Of a stretch of 64,000 nucleotides of DNA, positions 46,967 through 59,741 are shown piece after piece. How positions within the stretch are numbered: the stretch's first letter is position 1; each line of letters opens with the position of its first letter. The stretch is from Cytobacillus sp. NJ13. GTDB lineage: Bacteria; Bacillota; Bacilli; Bacillales; Cytobacillaceae. The DNA lies in assembly GCA_030348385.1 (NCBI GenBank), contig JAUCFP010000006.1:3141001-3205000 (forward strand). Direction: 5' to 3'. The notes beneath the pieces are model-generated. The model did not search any database. It saw only the letters and a program-made list of their open reading frames with translations, and was not told where the DNA came from. A program made the translations under genes and the position numbers.

Positions 46967-48712
46967 TTAACGCATTATCGTTGGAAAGAGTACCGTTTTA
47001 TTCATTACATCATACATTCCCTGCTGGGTAATCCTGATGTAAGGCAGATGCGTTGAAGAGAAAAAGAGCAGCGTATACATTGGATCTTCATGTTTATAGC
47101 CTTGATCACGCAAATAATGCACCAGCAGTTTTTCTTCCTCTATTAATTCCTCCACATTTTTATGGGACATCACACCCTTTAAGCGGAGTTCCATTTCCTG
47201 GACAATTCTTCCCCCTTCTGATATGACAATGCCTCCGCCGATTTCTTTCAGCCGGTTAAAAGCATTCAGCATTTCCTGTTTGCTTTTTCCTATTAAGATA
47301 ATGTCACCGGTATTAGAAAAGGAACTTGCCATTCCATCCAGGCTCTTCGAGAACCCTTTTAGTATCGTATTTATGCGCCAGTTTCCATTCCGGTCAATAA
47401 GCATGAAGAAACATTCATCATGGTCTTTCTCCAGTTCTTCAGATGATACGTCAATCATGATGGAGTAGGGCTTCGTAATAACCGCATTCTCCAGTTTTAT
47501 CCCGAAAGGCATGGAGAATTGCATATCATCAGCAGTCAGATCCCAATCAATATCCAGTGGTTCAAAGCCGTATTCTTCCCATTCTACAGGCTTATAGGCG
47601 TGCAGGTTTTCACCGTCTCTTTTCACCCATTCCCCTTTGGCAATAACAGATAATGGAGTTGGTTCTTTTTCATCTGACAGGAAATTAATATTGGCCACTC
47701 TTCCTGTCGCAATGGAGCCATGCAAATAATCGATTCCATAATGACGGGCCACATTAATGGTAGCCATATTATAAGCATCGATAACCGGCACACCTTTATC
47801 TATAGCGATGCGGATCATATGGTCAATGATTCCCTGTTCATAGAAGGAGGAAAAGGAACCATCTGTTGTGAAGATCATCCGATCGTATTGATCAATGCCG
47901 ATTTCATGCATCTCGTCCAATAAAACCGGCAGGTCGGGACGGATGGAAGAATATCTGAGAGATACGGTATATCCCTGTAAAAGACGATTATAAACATCTT
48001 TTCCCGTCATCGACTCATGGTCGCAATCAGCACCAAGCAGCATAAGCTTTGCCAGCGTTTTTTCGGATGCCCCCGGAAAATGGCCTTCGATCTTTTTCCT
48101 CATCCGCTTTGTCTCCTGAATCCAATGAAGCATCATATCATCGCCATCCAATAGCTTCGGCCAGCCAGTCAGCTCTCCTCCCTGAAGCACAGCATCATGC
48201 TCAAGCCATGATTTAACGTTCCCGTGTGAAAAAACGGATTCTTCATGCTGGATTTCCGTTTGGGCATCAAATCGGCACCACCAATACGTTGTTGCAGGCA
48301 TGTTTCTCATTTCCTTCAAAAAAGAAAACGCTTTCTTTTTATCCTGCTGTAAAGCAAGCACCATATTGTCATTAATCAAGGTTGTTGTACCAAACTGCGA
48401 TGCATAGCTCGCCAGGGAATGGGGATTATATAATTGAAATGGATGGGCATGCGGCTCAATATATCCAGGAACCAGCGTGAGCCCTTTACAATCAACGACC
48501 TCACACTTTTCTATTATTTCTGGCAGCTTTTCACCCACATAAACAATACGGTCGCCATAAATCCATATATTTGCTGTTATCCATTTGCGAAGTGCCTGAT
48601 TCAGATAACGAGCGTTCTTTAGTAATATCGTCGGTGACAGTTTTCCGTCCAATACGGAAACATGTTCACGCAAGTGCCTGTTTTTCCAACGGTAACGCTG
48701 TTCCAGCACCAT
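46967..48712 (-). CDS. yerA: Adenine-deaminase-like amidohydrolase YerA
   Basis: Predicted 581-residue metal-dependent hydrolase of the adenine deaminase family. The amidohydrolase metal site VPGYIEPHAHPFQLYNP and late FTTDGSF and DAYNMATINVARHYG segments are present. B. subtilis YerA (about 580) is the counterpart; its substrate is unproven, and the true adenine deaminase there is AdeC. The position next to the purine operon makes a purine-type substrate plausible but not shown. GGGAGGGAG precedes the ATG. It starts the yerA-yerB-yerC group. Confidence 0.9.
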   Translation of the reverse strand: MVLEQRYRWKNRHLREHVSVLDGKLSPTILLKNARYLNQALRKWITANIWIYGDRIVYVGEKLPEIIEKCEVVDCKGLTLVPGYIEPHAHPFQLYNPHSLASYASQFGTTTLINDNMVLALQQDKKKAFSFLKEMRNMPATTYWWCRFDAQTEIQHEESVFSHGNVKSWLEHDAVLQGGELTGWPKLLDGDDMMLHWIQETKRMRKKIEGHFPGASEKTLAKLMLLGADCDHESMTGKDVYNRLLQGYTVSLRYSSIRPDLPVLLDEMHEIGIDQYDRMIFTTDGSFSSFYEQGIIDHMIRIAIDKGVPVIDAYNMATINVARHYGIDYLHGSIATGRVANINFLSDEKEPTPLSVIAKGEWVKRDGENLHAYKPVEWEEYGFEPLDIDWDLTADDMQFSMPFGIKLENAVITKPYSIMIDVSSEELEKDHDECFFMLIDRNGNWRINTILKGFSKSLDGMASSFSNTGDIILIGKSKQEMLNAFNRLKEIGGGIVISEGGRIVQEMELRLKGVMSHKNVEELIEEEKLLVHYLRDQGYKHEDPMYTLLFFSSTHLPYIRITQQGMYDVMNKTVLFPTIMR

Positions 48713-48903
48713 ACTCCCTCCCTTTTTGATATCTATATATAAAAGACTCTGTTTTTAGAATAAAATTAATGAGTGAAATGGCTTTAAATCAATAAAGAAA
48801 GCCCTTTCATTTCTCCTGTTTTACTATAGTAACATATTTCACTGTTTAACGCATTAAAGAATCAGTAAAAGATTGTAAAAATTTTGTGAAAGTGGTGAGA
48901 TCT

Positions 48904-49194
48904 ATGGATGTTAAACCAAATATCGGCATTGTAAATGCCCTAGTACGCATAACAGTCGGATTAACTGTCTTAGCCTGGAGCACTTCAAAGCTTGTGAAAA
49001 GACCTTGGCGGGACTCTTATCTCATGATGGCCATGCTGGGCGGCATGAAGGTGGCAGAGGGAATTGTCCGCTTTTGCCCTTTGACAGCTCTTTTTGAAAG
49101 AGGCCAGAATATGGTCCAGGAAAAGAGAAAGCAGGAAGGCAATCACAATAATGATGAGGCTGTTGAGGAAATTCTGCCTTATAACCCCTCTTAA
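48904..49194 (+). CDS. YgaP-like DUF2892 small membrane protein
   Basis: Predicted 96-residue protein with the DUF2892 (YgaP-type) membrane segment: NIGIVNALVRITVGLTVLAW, a short basic loop, and MMAMLGGMKVAEGIVRFCPLTALF, followed by a charged tail. Such domains often sit next to rhodanese domains, but none is fused here. The ATG at 48904 has GGTGAG four bases upstream; an upstream GTG would add six residues. It is plus-strand, between the minus-strand yerA and purD. Confidence 0.82.
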   Translation: MDVKPNIGIVNALVRITVGLTVLAWSTSKLVKRPWRDSYLMMAMLGGMKVAEGIVRFCPLTALFERGQNMVQEKRKQEGNHNNDEAVEEILPYNPS

Positions 49195-49200
49195 ATTTCT

Positions 49201-49231
49201 AAAAAAATCCAGCTCCCTATATGGGGGCTGG
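49201..49231 (-). terminator. Likely terminator of the purine operon
   Basis: A stem of about 9 bp (CCAGCCCCC / GGGAGCTGG, G-U allowed) with a 5-nt loop is followed by seven T on the minus strand. It is the first good terminator after purD, about 115 bp beyond its stop codon. A small plus-strand gene lies between. Confidence 0.7.
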
Positions 49232-49253
49232 AAAATTGAAAGGAGCTGACAAT

Positions 49254-51053
<1,800 letters not shown>

Positions 51054-52589
51054 TTAATGTTTAAAATGGCGTACGCCTGTAAAGACCATTGCAATTCCGT
51101 ACTCATCAGCCATTTTGATGGAATCCTCATCACGGATTGATCCTCCCGGCTGGATGATGGCTGTGATGCCTGCTTTGGCTGCCGTTTCAACCGTATCGTT
51201 CATTGGGAAAAAGGCATCGGATGCCATTACCGCTCCGTTCGCTTTTTCACCGGCCTGTTCAAGTGCAATTTTGGCAGAGCCAACGCGGTTCATCTGCCCG
51301 GCACCGACTCCAAGTGTCATGTTTGCATCATTTACGACAATGGCATTGGATTTCACATGCTTTACAACTTTCCAGCCCAGCTTCAATGCTTTCCACTCTT
51401 CTTCCGTTGGCTCTCTCTTGGTCGCAACTTTTACTTCTGCATCTTCAAGAGTGAATAGATCATATTCCTGTGTCAGCAAGCCGCCCTCAATAGCGGACAA
51501 TCTCATCTCTGTTTTCTTTTTGCCTTCGAAAGGAATTGTCAGCAGGCGCAGATTCTTTTTCCCTTTTAAAATCTCAAGCGCTTCGTTTGAGAAGGAAGGT
51601 GCAATGATGATTTCAAGGAAGATTTCATATAGCTTTTTCGCTGTCTCAGCATCTACTTCCCTGTTCAGGGCAATAATGCCGCCGAAGATAGATACAGGAT
51701 CCGCCTCGAAAGCTTTTGAAAAAGCTTCGAATACATTCTCCCCAGACCCCACTCCGCAAGGATTCATATGCTTAACAGCAACTGCTGCAGGCTCTGAGAA
51801 TTCTTTTACGATTTGGAGAGCTGCATCTGCATCATTGATATTGTTGTAGGATAATTCCTTGCCGTGAAGCTGTTCAGCGTTAGCAATCGAAAATTCAGAA
51901 CCAAGCGGCTTGCGGTAAAAAGCAGCCTTTTGATGCGGATTCTCCCCATACCTCAATGTTTGCTTCAGTTCATACGTAACAGTTAATTTTTCAGGCGTTT
52001 CTTCATTTGCCAAATCTGTCATATACTCAGCGATCATCGCATCATAGGCAGCTGTATGGCGGAAAACTTTTGCAGCAAGTCTGCGGCGGGTTTCCTTTTG
52101 AACCTCTCCGGTTTCTTTTAGCTGTGAAAGAACTTTTTCATAATCGGCCGGATCCACCACAACCGTTACATAGTCATGGTTCTTAGCGGAAGCACGAAGC
52201 ATGGCCGGGCCGCCGATATCAATATTCTCAATGGCATCCTCTACTGTCACATCTGGCTTAGCGATGGTTTGCTGGAACGGATACAAATTCACGCACACAA
52301 TCTGGATAGGCTGGATCCCATGCTCCTCAAGCTGCTGTTTGTGACCTGGTTCTCCATGCTTAGCCAGCAGCCCGCCATGAATCATTGGATTTAATGTTTT
52401 TACACGCCCTTCCAAAATTTCCGGAAAGCCTGTCACATCACTTACGCCGATAACGGGGACTCCACTCTCTTCCAGCGCTTTTTTTGTACCGCCGGTTGAG
52501 ATAATTTCAAAACCCAGTTCGCTTAACTGCTGGGCAAATTCTGTTATGCCATTTTTGTCGGAAACACTGATTAATGCACGTTTCTTCAT
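51054..52589 (-). CDS. purH: Bifunctional AICAR formyltransferase / IMP cyclohydrolase
   Basis: Predicted 511-residue enzyme for the last two steps to IMP. The N-terminal MGS-like IMP cyclohydrolase domain (about 1-195) shows [26 protein letters not shown] and [15 protein letters not shown]. The C-terminal formyltransferase domain has the catalytic KHMNPCGVG and [14 protein letters not shown]. It matches B. subtilis PurH (512). GGGGGAG precedes the ATG. It follows purN by 34 bp. Confidence 0.97.
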   Translation of the reverse strand: MKKRALISVSDKNGITEFAQQLSELGFEIISTGGTKKALEESGVPVIGVSDVTGFPEILEGRVKTLNPMIHGGLLAKHGEPGHKQQLEEHGIQPIQIVCVNLYPFQQTIAKPDVTVEDAIENIDIGGPAMLRASAKNHDYVTVVVDPADYEKVLSQLKETGEVQKETRRRLAAKVFRHTAAYDAMIAEYMTDLANEETPEKLTVTYELKQTLRYGENPHQKAAFYRKPLGSEFSIANAEQLHGKELSYNNINDADAALQIVKEFSEPAAVAVKHMNPCGVGSGENVFEAFSKAFEADPVSIFGGIIALNREVDAETAKKLYEIFLEIIIAPSFSNEALEILKGKKNLRLLTIPFEGKKKTEMRLSAIEGGLLTQEYDLFTLEDAEVKVATKREPTEEEWKALKLGWKVVKHVKSNAIVVNDANMTLGVGAGQMNRVGSAKIALEQAGEKANGAVMASDAFFPMNDTVETAAKAGITAIIQPGGSIRDEDSIKMADEYGIAMVFTGVRHFKH

Positions 52590-52623
52590 GTTCGCTCCCC
52601 CTGACTCTGTTGAATGATATACT

Positions 52624-53205
52624 TTAGCTCTCTACCATTTTAGCATAGAAAAGATTTTGCAAAACCTGCGGATAAAGTTTGTGCTCGACTTCATGTATCT
52701 TCTTTTGAAGGCTTTCCAGCGTTTCACCCGCATTTATATCAACTGGCGCTTGAGCAATAATCGGCCCAGTATCCATGCCTTCATCGACAAAATGAACCGT
52801 CACACCGCTTACCTTCACATTGGCAGATAACGCCTGGCCAATTGCATCCTTACCTGGAAAAGCGGGAAGAAGAGAAGGATGGATATTAATAATCCTGCCT
52901 TCGAACTCTTTCAAAAGCGTCGGGCCAATCAGTCTCATGTAGCCTGCGAGAATAATATACTCTGCGCCGCTCTCCTTCAGCCTTTGCAAAATCGCTCTTT
53001 CATACTCTGCTTTGCCAGCATAGTCTTTAGCTGAAAAAACAAACTGCGGAACTTGTTCGTTTTGTGCACGCTGGGTGCTGTATGCACCTGGCCGATCACA
53101 GACAAACAAGACGATCTCAGCCTGCAAATCACCTTTGTTTACAGCATCGGCAATGGCCTGAAAGTTCGTTCCGCTTCCGGAAGCAAACACTGCGATTTTT
53201 TTCAT
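52624..53205 (-). CDS. purN: Phosphoribosylglycinamide formyltransferase
   Basis: Predicted 193-residue folate-dependent GAR transformylase (step 3). Visible are the N-terminal [15 protein letters not shown], the catalytic [12 protein letters not shown] and [15 protein letters not shown]. The ATG at 53203-53205 has GGAGG directly upstream; the longer frame runs back into purM and is not supported. It starts 13 bp after the purM stop codon. Confidence 0.96.
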   Translation of the reverse strand: MKKIAVFASGSGTNFQAIADAVNKGDLQAEIVLFVCDRPGAYSTQRAQNEQVPQFVFSAKDYAGKAEYERAILQRLKESGAEYIILAGYMRLIGPTLLKEFEGRIINIHPSLLPAFPGKDAIGQALSANVKVSGVTVHFVDEGMDTGPIIAQAPVDINAGETLESLQKKIHEVEHKLYPQVLQNLFYAKMVES

Positions 53206-53218
53206 GACTTCCTCCAAG

Positions 53219-54244
53219 TTACAGAATTTCAATTCCTTCCCGATCCGTTACTGTGCCCATTAGATAGGCTTTTTCTCCAATTTCATTAAAATAGGCGATC
53301 AGTTCATCAGCATTTGCTTTATCCGCTGCAATCACCATGCCTGTTCCCATATTAAAAATGTTGTACATTTCTTTGCGTTCCAGTCCGCCGATCTTCTCCA
53401 TAACCGTGAACACAGGCGGCACTTCCCAATTGCTTTCACTAAGCTGGGCGCCAAGACCTTCAGGCAGCATGCGCGGGATATTTTCAATAAATCCGCCGCC
53501 GGTAATATGTGCCATGCCTTTCAGCTTGAATTGCTTCATAGCTGATAGAAGCGGCTTCACATAAATTTTTGTAGGGCGAAGCAGCTCTTCCCCTAAAGTG
53601 CAGCCTAATTCTTCTACATGATCTGTTAAGGACAAATTCGCTTTCTCAAAAAACAGCTTTCGGACAAGTGAGTAGCCATTGCTGTGGATCCCGCTGGATG
53701 AAAGACCGATCAGCACATCTCCTGCCTTGATGTCCGCACCATTAATCAGATTAGATTTTTCACAGGCACCGACCGCAAATCCGGCAAGATCATATTCTTC
53801 TTCACTGTACATGCCAGGCATTTCGGCTGTTTCACCGCCTACAAGCGCACATCCAGCCTGTTCACATCCATCCGCAATACCTTTAACAATCGCCTCAATC
53901 CGTTCTGGCGCCGCTTTACCGCAGGCGATATAATCCAAGAAATAAAGAGGTTCCGCTCCCTGTACGACAATATCATTTACACACATTGCGACCGCATCAA
54001 TCCCAATCGTGTCATGCTTATCCATCATAAAAGCGAGCATCAGCTTCGTGCCGACACCATCTGTACCTGATACTAAAACCGGTTCCTTCAGATTAAGTTC
54101 AGATAGATCGAACATACCGCCAAATCCGCCCAAACCTCCAAGCACACCAGGACGAATCGTCTTCTGTACGTGCTTTTTCATGCGGGAAACTGCTTCATAG
54201 CCAGCTTCAATATCTACTCCGGCCTGTTTATATGCATTTGCCAT
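53219..54244 (-). CDS. purM: Phosphoribosylformylglycinamidine cyclo-ligase
   Basis: Predicted 341-residue AIR synthetase (step 5). Shown by [15 protein letters not shown] at the N-terminus, [14 protein letters not shown], the conserved [13 protein letters not shown] and [13 protein letters not shown]. It belongs to the PurL/PurM ATP-binding superfamily. Length is close to the B. subtilis protein (346). A 150-bp gap to purF holds array C, an unusually long spacer in this tightly packed operon. Confidence 0.96.
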   Translation of the reverse strand: MANAYKQAGVDIEAGYEAVSRMKKHVQKTIRPGVLGGLGGFGGMFDLSELNLKEPVLVSGTDGVGTKLMLAFMMDKHDTIGIDAVAMCVNDIVVQGAEPLYFLDYIACGKAAPERIEAIVKGIADGCEQAGCALVGGETAEMPGMYSEEEYDLAGFAVGACEKSNLINGADIKAGDVLIGLSSSGIHSNGYSLVRKLFFEKANLSLTDHVEELGCTLGEELLRPTKIYVKPLLSAMKQFKLKGMAHITGGGFIENIPRMLPEGLGAQLSESNWEVPPVFTVMEKIGGLERKEMYNIFNMGTGMVIAADKANADELIAYFNEIGEKAYLMGTVTDREGIEIL

Positions 54245-54271
54245 TCCTTTTCACCTCATGGTTGGAAAAAT

Positions 54272-54382
54272 AAAGGCCGATTTTGTATTTTATCGGCCAA
54301 CATTGTGCTTTTACCGGTCAAAAATGATGATTTACCGGCCAATTCTTTATATTTACCGGCCAAAAAGAGCAAAATGCCGGTC
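54272..54382 (-). repeat. Short-period intergenic array C (21 nt)
   Basis: Between purF and purM a motif reading TTGGCCGGTAAA on the minus strand recurs. Its six-base core starts at plus positions 54293, 54314, 54335, 54356 and 54377 (exact 21-nt spacing), with a weaker GGCC at 54275. Filler bases differ. Because 21 is seven codons, both strands show open heptads (LAGK-type on minus), but no start codon with a binding site. The array lies within the pur transcript, sense to purF. Confidence 0.88.
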
Positions 54383-54393
54383 AAATTTCATAT

Positions 54394-55791
54394 TTATACC
54401 TTTTCATAAGGATGCAAAGTGCTTGGATAAATCTCCGTCGGATACTGGCCTGTAAAGCATGCCAGGCATTGTCCGTCTTTTCGGCCGATTGCTTTGACCA
54501 TGCCCTCTGTACTTAAGAAGGTAAGTGTGTCCGCACCAATGATTTCTCTTATTTCCTCAACAGAATGATTGCCTGCAATCAGTTCTTCCTTTGTAGAAGT
54601 ATCAATTCCATAGAAGCATGGATTTTTAATCGGCGGTGAACTGATCAGCACATGAACTTCTGTCGCACCTGCATCCTTCAGCATTGTGACGATCCGTCTG
54701 CTTGTTGTTCCTCGAACGATCGAGTCGTCCACCATGATGACTCTCTTGCCTTCTACAACTCCGCGTACCGGAGACAGCTTCATTTTTACACCCTGCTCAC
54801 GCAGCGACTGGGATGGCTGGATAAAAGTCCGGCCCACATAGCGGTTTTTAATCAAGCCCATCTCATATGGAATGCCTGAAGCTTCTGCATAGCCAATCGC
54901 AACAGAGATGCTTGAGTCAGGTACACCTGTAACGACGTCCCCTTCAATTGGCGCCTCAAAAGCGAGCTGCTTCCCAAGATTTTTCCGGGCGGTATGAACG
55001 TTGATCCCGTTGATATTACTGTCCGGACGGGAAAAATAAACATATTCCATTGTGCACATTGCAATATTAGAGGCCATTGCAAACATTTCAGAACGGAATC
55101 CATTGTCGTCAATGATCAGCAGTTCTCCTGGAAGAATATCGCGGATATACTCTGCACCGACAACATCAAAAGCACATGTTTCAGATGCAACCGCATAAGC
55201 ATCGCCAATTTTGCCAAGAGAGAGCGGCCTCATGCCGTTCGGATCCAGCGCAACCATCAGCTCTGTTTCGGTCATGATCAGAAAAGCATAAGCTCCTTTA
55301 ATCATGGATAAAGCATTTTTGACCCGGTCCTTTAGGGAAGAGAAGCCTGCACGCTTAATTAAGTGAGCCAGCACCTCTGTATCTGAACTCGTTTGAAAAA
55401 TGCTTCCCTGTCCTTCAAGCTGATGCTTCAATGCAGTCGCATTCACCAGGTTTCCGTTATGGCAAAGCGCAAGACTTCCGCTTTGTGAGTTGAATAGCAG
55501 AGGCTGGACATTTTCATATCCGCCCCCGCCGGCCGTCGCATAGCGTACATGTCCGATTGCTGCTTTTCCTTCCAGTTCCTTCATGGCATCTGCTGTGAAA
55601 ATTTCCGTTACAAGCCCTTCACCTTTAATGCCTTTCAGCTTTTTGCCGTCGGTAACAACCATTCCTGTGCCTTCCTGGCCGCGGTGCTGCAGACTATGAA
55701 GCCCGTAATACGTGATCTGGGAAGCATCCTGATGCCCCCAGATCCCAAAAACACCGCACTCTTCATTCAGTCCTCTTATTTCAGCAAGCAT
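54394..55791 (-). CDS. purF: Amidophosphoribosyltransferase
   Basis: Predicted 465-residue first committed enzyme of purine synthesis: PRPP plus glutamine to phosphoribosylamine. An 11-residue propeptide precedes the catalytic Cys12 ([12 protein letters not shown]), exposed by self-cleavage. The PRPP loop is [13 protein letters not shown], and cysteines near the C-terminus fit the iron-sulfur cluster of the B. subtilis type. Its start overlaps purL by 16 bases, showing coupled translation. Confidence 0.97.
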   Translation of the reverse strand: MLAEIRGLNEECGVFGIWGHQDASQITYYGLHSLQHRGQEGTGMVVTDGKKLKGIKGEGLVTEIFTADAMKELEGKAAIGHVRYATAGGGGYENVQPLLFNSQSGSLALCHNGNLVNATALKHQLEGQGSIFQTSSDTEVLAHLIKRAGFSSLKDRVKNALSMIKGAYAFLIMTETELMVALDPNGMRPLSLGKIGDAYAVASETCAFDVVGAEYIRDILPGELLIIDDNGFRSEMFAMASNIAMCTMEYVYFSRPDSNINGINVHTARKNLGKQLAFEAPIEGDVVTGVPDSSISVAIGYAEASGIPYEMGLIKNRYVGRTFIQPSQSLREQGVKMKLSPVRGVVEGKRVIMVDDSIVRGTTSRRIVTMLKDAGATEVHVLISSPPIKNPCFYGIDTSTKEELIAGNHSVEEIREIIGADTLTFLSTEGMVKAIGRKDGQCLACFTGQYPTEIYPSTLHPYEKV

Positions 55792-57992
55792 GGGATAGCT
55801 CCTTTCCAGGCATGCTTTAGAACGTCAACCTGTTCGGCAAGCAATAGGCCCTCTTCATTGGAGATATAAAGTATAGGTGCTTCTGTTACTTCACCGATTA
55901 GTGCCGCATTTACTAAACTTTCAAACGCTTCCTGGTTTTCTTTTTTTACAGATAGCAAGAAACGGGATTGTGATTCACTGAATAAAGCCGAAGTCGCATT
56001 TCCTGTTACCTTGATATCCGCTCCCAGACCTTTTGAACCGATCAGGCTTTCCGCAGCAGCTACAGCCAGCCCGCCTTCTGCCACATCATGGGCAGATGCT
56101 ACAAGTCCCGAACGAATGGCTTTTAAAATTTGTTCCTGTGCTTTTTCTTCTTTTTCGAGATCAAGTTCAGGCGCTTTTCCGAAAATCTTGCCGTATGTCA
56201 CCTTCTGCAGCTCACTGCCGCCGAACTCATCCTTTGTTTCGCCAACCAGATAAATAAGATCACCAGCTGCTTTAAATGCTTGTGTTGTAACATGATCAAT
56301 GTCATCTACAAGCCCGACCATTCCAATGACAGGCGTTGGGTAGATAGCTGTTCCATTTGTTTCGTTATATAAAGAGACGTTTCCGCCGATAACTGGTGTA
56401 TTCAATGTGCGGCATGCTTCACTGATTCCATCTGCCGCTTTTTCGATTTGCCAGAAGATTTCAGGCTTCTCAGGGTTTCCGAAGTTCAGATTATCTGTTA
56501 TCGCCAATGGCTGACCGCCGGAGCAAATGATATTTCTTGCTGCTTCAGCCACAGCAATTTTTCCGCCTGTTTCAGGATCAAGATACATATAACGTGAATT
56601 ACAGTCTGTCGTCATGGCCAATCCTTTGCGGGTGCCGCGGATGCGAATGACTGCAGCATCTGATCCAGGTGCCACTACTGTATTGGTGCGGACCATATAG
56701 TCGTACTGATCATAAACCCATTCCTTGCTGGCGATTGTCGGCTGCTGGAGGAGCTTTACCAATGTTTCTTTATAATCTTCAACTGCAGGAACTTCATTTT
56801 CCATTGCCTGGAATTCGCGGAAATATTCCGGCTCGCTTGATGGTTTATGATAAACTGGCGCATCTTCTGCAAGCGCATCTACCGGCAGCTCTGCCACCAC
56901 TTCTCCCTGATGAGTTAGACGGAGCATTTTATCATCGGTTACCTTGCCGACAGAAACTGCTTCCAGGCCATATTTGGAAAATAAATCAACGATCTCCTGC
57001 TCGCGTCCTTTTTTCACGACAATCAGCATTCTTTCCTGTGATTCGGAAAGCATCATTTCATATGCAGTCATGCCTGTTTCCCTTTGAGGAACAAGGTCAA
57101 GATTCATTTCAATTCCGGATCCCGCTTTGCTGGCCATTTCAGCAGAAGAGCTTGTCAGGCCGGCAGCTCCCATATCCTGAATGCCGACAAGTGCGTCAGA
57201 CTGGACCAGTTCAAGACATGCTTCAAGCAGAAGCTTTTCCATGAATGGATCGCCAACCTGGACAGCCGGGCGTTTTGATTCTGATTGGTCTGTTAATTCT
57301 TCAGATGCAAAAGTAGCACCATGGATACCGTCACGGCCAGTTTTTGCACCAACATACATGACTGTGTTGCCTACTCCGTGGGCCTGGCCTTTTTTAATAT
57401 CCTTGTGGTCGATTAAGCCGACACACATAGCGTTTACAAGCGGATTTCCTTCATAGGAAGAATCAAACTGCACTTCTCCCCCAACTGTTGGGATGCCGAT
57501 GCAGTTTCCGTAGCCCGCAATGCCTGCGACTACTTCTTTAAAAAGGTACCGTACACGAGGAGAATCCAATTCTCCAAAGCGTAAAGAGTTGAGGAGTGCG
57601 ACCGGTCTTGCGCCCATTGAAAATACATCGCGGATAATCCCGCCGACACCTGTTGCTGCCCCCTGATAAGGCTCGATTGCAGACGGATGGTTATGGCTTT
57701 CAATTTTAAAAACAACTGCTTGCCCGTCGCCGATATCAACAATTCCAGCTCCTTCCCCTGGTCCCTGAAGTACTTTCTCTCCTGTTGTCGGGAACTTGCT
57801 TAAAACTGGCTTCGAGTTTTTATAGCTGCAATGCTCTGACCACATAACCGAAAACAAACCGATTTCTGTGTAATTTGGCAAACGCCCGATAATCTTTTCA
57901 ATCATCGCAAATTCGTCATCAGACAAACCCATTTCTTTGTATACCTTCTGTGCCTTTAACTGTTCCGGACTTGGCTCAAGCATTAACGACAT
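55776..57992 (-). CDS. purL: FGAM synthase subunit PurL
   Basis: Predicted 738-residue small-type PurL, the ATP-using subunit of FGAM synthase (step 4), acting with PurQ and PurS. Visible are [21 protein letters not shown], the ATP site [32 protein letters not shown] and [12 protein letters not shown]. The overlap with purQ upstream is 17 bases, and with purF downstream 16. It matches B. subtilis PurL (742). Confidence 0.97.
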   Translation of the reverse strand: MSLMLEPSPEQLKAQKVYKEMGLSDDEFAMIEKIIGRLPNYTEIGLFSVMWSEHCSYKNSKPVLSKFPTTGEKVLQGPGEGAGIVDIGDGQAVVFKIESHNHPSAIEPYQGAATGVGGIIRDVFSMGARPVALLNSLRFGELDSPRVRYLFKEVVAGIAGYGNCIGIPTVGGEVQFDSSYEGNPLVNAMCVGLIDHKDIKKGQAHGVGNTVMYVGAKTGRDGIHGATFASEELTDQSESKRPAVQVGDPFMEKLLLEACLELVQSDALVGIQDMGAAGLTSSSAEMASKAGSGIEMNLDLVPQRETGMTAYEMMLSESQERMLIVVKKGREQEIVDLFSKYGLEAVSVGKVTDDKMLRLTHQGEVVAELPVDALAEDAPVYHKPSSEPEYFREFQAMENEVPAVEDYKETLVKLLQQPTIASKEWVYDQYDYMVRTNTVVAPGSDAAVIRIRGTRKGLAMTTDCNSRYMYLDPETGGKIAVAEAARNIICSGGQPLAITDNLNFGNPEKPEIFWQIEKAADGISEACRTLNTPVIGGNVSLYNETNGTAIYPTPVIGMVGLVDDIDHVTTQAFKAAGDLIYLVGETKDEFGGSELQKVTYGKIFGKAPELDLEKEEKAQEQILKAIRSGLVASAHDVAEGGLAVAAAESLIGSKGLGADIKVTGNATSALFSESQSRFLLSVKKENQEAFESLVNAALIGEVTEAPILYISNEEGLLLAEQVDVLKHAWKGAIPCLLK

Positions 57993-58662
57993 GTGCTTCC
58001 CTCCATTGTTTTACGATTGATTGAAAAAGTTTCAGGCCATCTGCTCCCCCTAAAAGCTCATCAACGGCTCTTTCAGGGTGCGGCATCATGCCGAGTACAT
58101 TCCCTTTTTCATTGACAATGCCTGCGATGTTTTCCAGGCTGCCATTGGGATTCGTTCCATTATAAGTAAAAACGATTTGGTTATTTTTCTTCAATTCAGC
58201 TAAAACAGCTTCATTACAATAATAGTTTCCTTCACCATGGGCGATCGGAATATTGATTACTTCATCCTTTTCATATGCAGATGAAAACATGGTTTCATTG
58301 TTTTCAACCTTTAACTCCACGGTGCGGCAGATGAATTTCAGGCTATCATTTCTTCTCATTGCCCCAGGCAAAAGGCCAGCTTCAAGGAGGATTTGAAATC
58401 CATTGCAGACGCCCAATACCGGCTTGCCTGCTTCTGCCGCCTTCACTACTTCTCTCATGACATTGCTGAAGCGTGCAACAGCACCCGAACGGAGATAATC
58501 TCCATAAGAGAAACCGCCGGGAAGAAGAATTCCGTCATATTCGTCTAAGCTTTCCGCGTCATGCCAGACATATTCGGCTTCCGCTCCGAGCTCATCCTTT
58601 ACTGCATGGTACATATCGATGTCACAATTGGACCCTGGAAATACGATCACAGCAAACTTCAC
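57976..58662 (-). CDS. purQ: FGAM synthase glutaminase subunit PurQ
   Basis: Predicted 228-residue class I glutamine amidotransferase that supplies ammonia to PurL. The N-terminus [18 protein letters not shown], oxyanion segment [15 protein letters not shown], nucleophile Cys in VLGVCNGFQ and the catalytic His in GMMPHPERA are clear. It overlaps purS by four bases and purL by 17. Confidence 0.97.
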   Translation of the reverse strand: MKFAVIVFPGSNCDIDMYHAVKDELGAEAEYVWHDAESLDEYDGILLPGGFSYGDYLRSGAVARFSNVMREVVKAAEAGKPVLGVCNGFQILLEAGLLPGAMRRNDSLKFICRTVELKVENNETMFSSAYEKDEVINIPIAHGEGNYYCNEAVLAELKKNNQIVFTYNGTNPNGSLENIAGIVNEKGNVLGMMPHPERAVDELLGGADGLKLFQSIVKQWREAHVVNA

Positions 58663-58913
58663 TGGGCAACAGCCTCCTCAATTTCAAAGCGGTAATCTTC
58701 AATCACTACATTAGCCAATAAGCGCTCACACATTTCCTTCACAGCTTCTTCAACAGGACGGTCGCTTTTTTCCACTGTCAGCTCCATGTATTTTCCAATG
58801 CGCACATCAGACACTTCGCTGTAGTTCATGGAATGCAGAGAGTTTTTTACAACTGTTCCTTGAGGATCTAGAACACTTTCTCTTAATGTGACGAAAACTT
58901 TTACTTTGTACAT
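58659..58913 (-). CDS. purS: FGAM synthase subunit PurS
   Basis: Predicted 84-residue subunit that bridges PurL and PurQ. The sequence [19 protein letters not shown] and the following pattern [20 protein letters not shown] fit the family and length exactly. It overlaps purC by 13 bases upstream and purQ by four downstream. Confidence 0.96.
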   Translation of the reverse strand: MYKVKVFVTLRESVLDPQGTVVKNSLHSMNYSEVSDVRIGKYMELTVEKSDRPVEEAVKEMCERLLANVVIEDYRFEIEEAVAQ

Positions 58914-59626
58914 ACTGTTTGGCCTCCCAGTCTCGCTAAAATATTTTCATAAGCATCTGTTAAATTTCCAAGGTCTCTGCGGAAAACATCTTTATCCAGC
59001 TTTTCATTTGTTTCAATATCCCAAAGCCTGCAAGTATCTGGAGAAATCTCGTCAGCCAGCAGAATTTGTCCTGATTCATCTTTACCAAACTCCAGCTTGA
59101 AATCTACTAATTTAATGCCGAGGTCTTTGAAAAAATCTCTTAAAATGGCATTAACCTGAAGTGCCTTCTCCTGTAAAAGCGCTACTTCCTGCTTATCAGC
59201 CAGCTGAAGCACTTCAATATGATCTTCTGTCAGCAGCGGATCACCGAGCTCATCATCTTTGTAATAGAACTCAACAATCGGCCTCGATAATTCTTTCCCT
59301 TCTTCAACTCCCAATCTCTTAGAAAAGCTCCCCGCCGCAACATTGCGGACCACTGTTTCGAGCGGAATGATATCCACCTTTTTCACAAGCTGCTCTGTCT
59401 CTGAAAGTTTTTCAATAAAGTGAGATTCTATTCCAAGGTCATGAAGCTTTGAAAAAAGCAAACTCGTAATCTCGTTATTCAAACGGCCCTTGCCGCTGAT
59501 GCTTGCCTTTTTCTCACCATTAAAGGCTGTTGCAGAATCTTTATATTCAATCCAGACAATATTTTCATCGTTTGTTTGATATACCTTTTTGGCTTTGCCT
59601 TCGTATAACAATTCTCCTTTTTCCAT
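58901..59626 (-). CDS. purC: SAICAR synthetase
   Basis: Predicted 241-residue ligase joining aspartate to CAIR (step 7). Family motifs: LLYEGKAKKVY, EYKDSATAFNGEKKA, IPLETVVRNVAAGS and LLADEISPDTCRLWD. Length equals B. subtilis PurC (241). GGGAGG lies upstream of the ATG. A strong hairpin sits in the 115-bp gap to purB. Confidence 0.97.
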   Translation of the reverse strand: MEKGELLYEGKAKKVYQTNDENIVWIEYKDSATAFNGEKKASISGKGRLNNEITSLLFSKLHDLGIESHFIEKLSETEQLVKKVDIIPLETVVRNVAAGSFSKRLGVEEGKELSRPIVEFYYKDDELGDPLLTEDHIEVLQLADKQEVALLQEKALQVNAILRDFFKDLGIKLVDFKLEFGKDESGQILLADEISPDTCRLWDIETNEKLDKDVFRRDLGNLTDAYENILARLGGQTVCTK

Positions 59627-59702
59627 AGCGGAGAGCCTCCCTTATTCGAATAGCGCATGGCTGCTAGACATCATTATTAAGAAGATTGGGAATTTTCCCG
59701 AT

Positions 59703-59738
59703 AATAAAGAGGTAAAGACTGCTCTTTACCTCTTTATT
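59703..59738. other. Intercistronic hairpin between purB and purC
   Basis: A perfect 15-bp inverted repeat (59703-59717 and 59724-59738, 6-nt loop, core AAAGAGGTAAAG). On the plus strand it is followed by a T run, like a terminator for antisense RNA. In the pur direction the stem is followed by only a few T, so it is more likely an mRNA processing or stability hairpin, or a partial terminator. Confidence 0.7.
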
Positions 59739-59741
59739 TTT

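Noticed and set aside
51115..51849. Plus-strand frame of 244 codons inside purH
   Set aside because: It lies opposite the conserved PurH C-terminal domain, its composition is that of a complement shadow, and no family is recognisable.
54170..54409. Plus-strand frame of 79 codons over the purF-purM gap
   Set aside because: It is open only because the array period (21 nt) is a multiple of three. It begins inside purM antisense, and no ribosome binding site precedes it.
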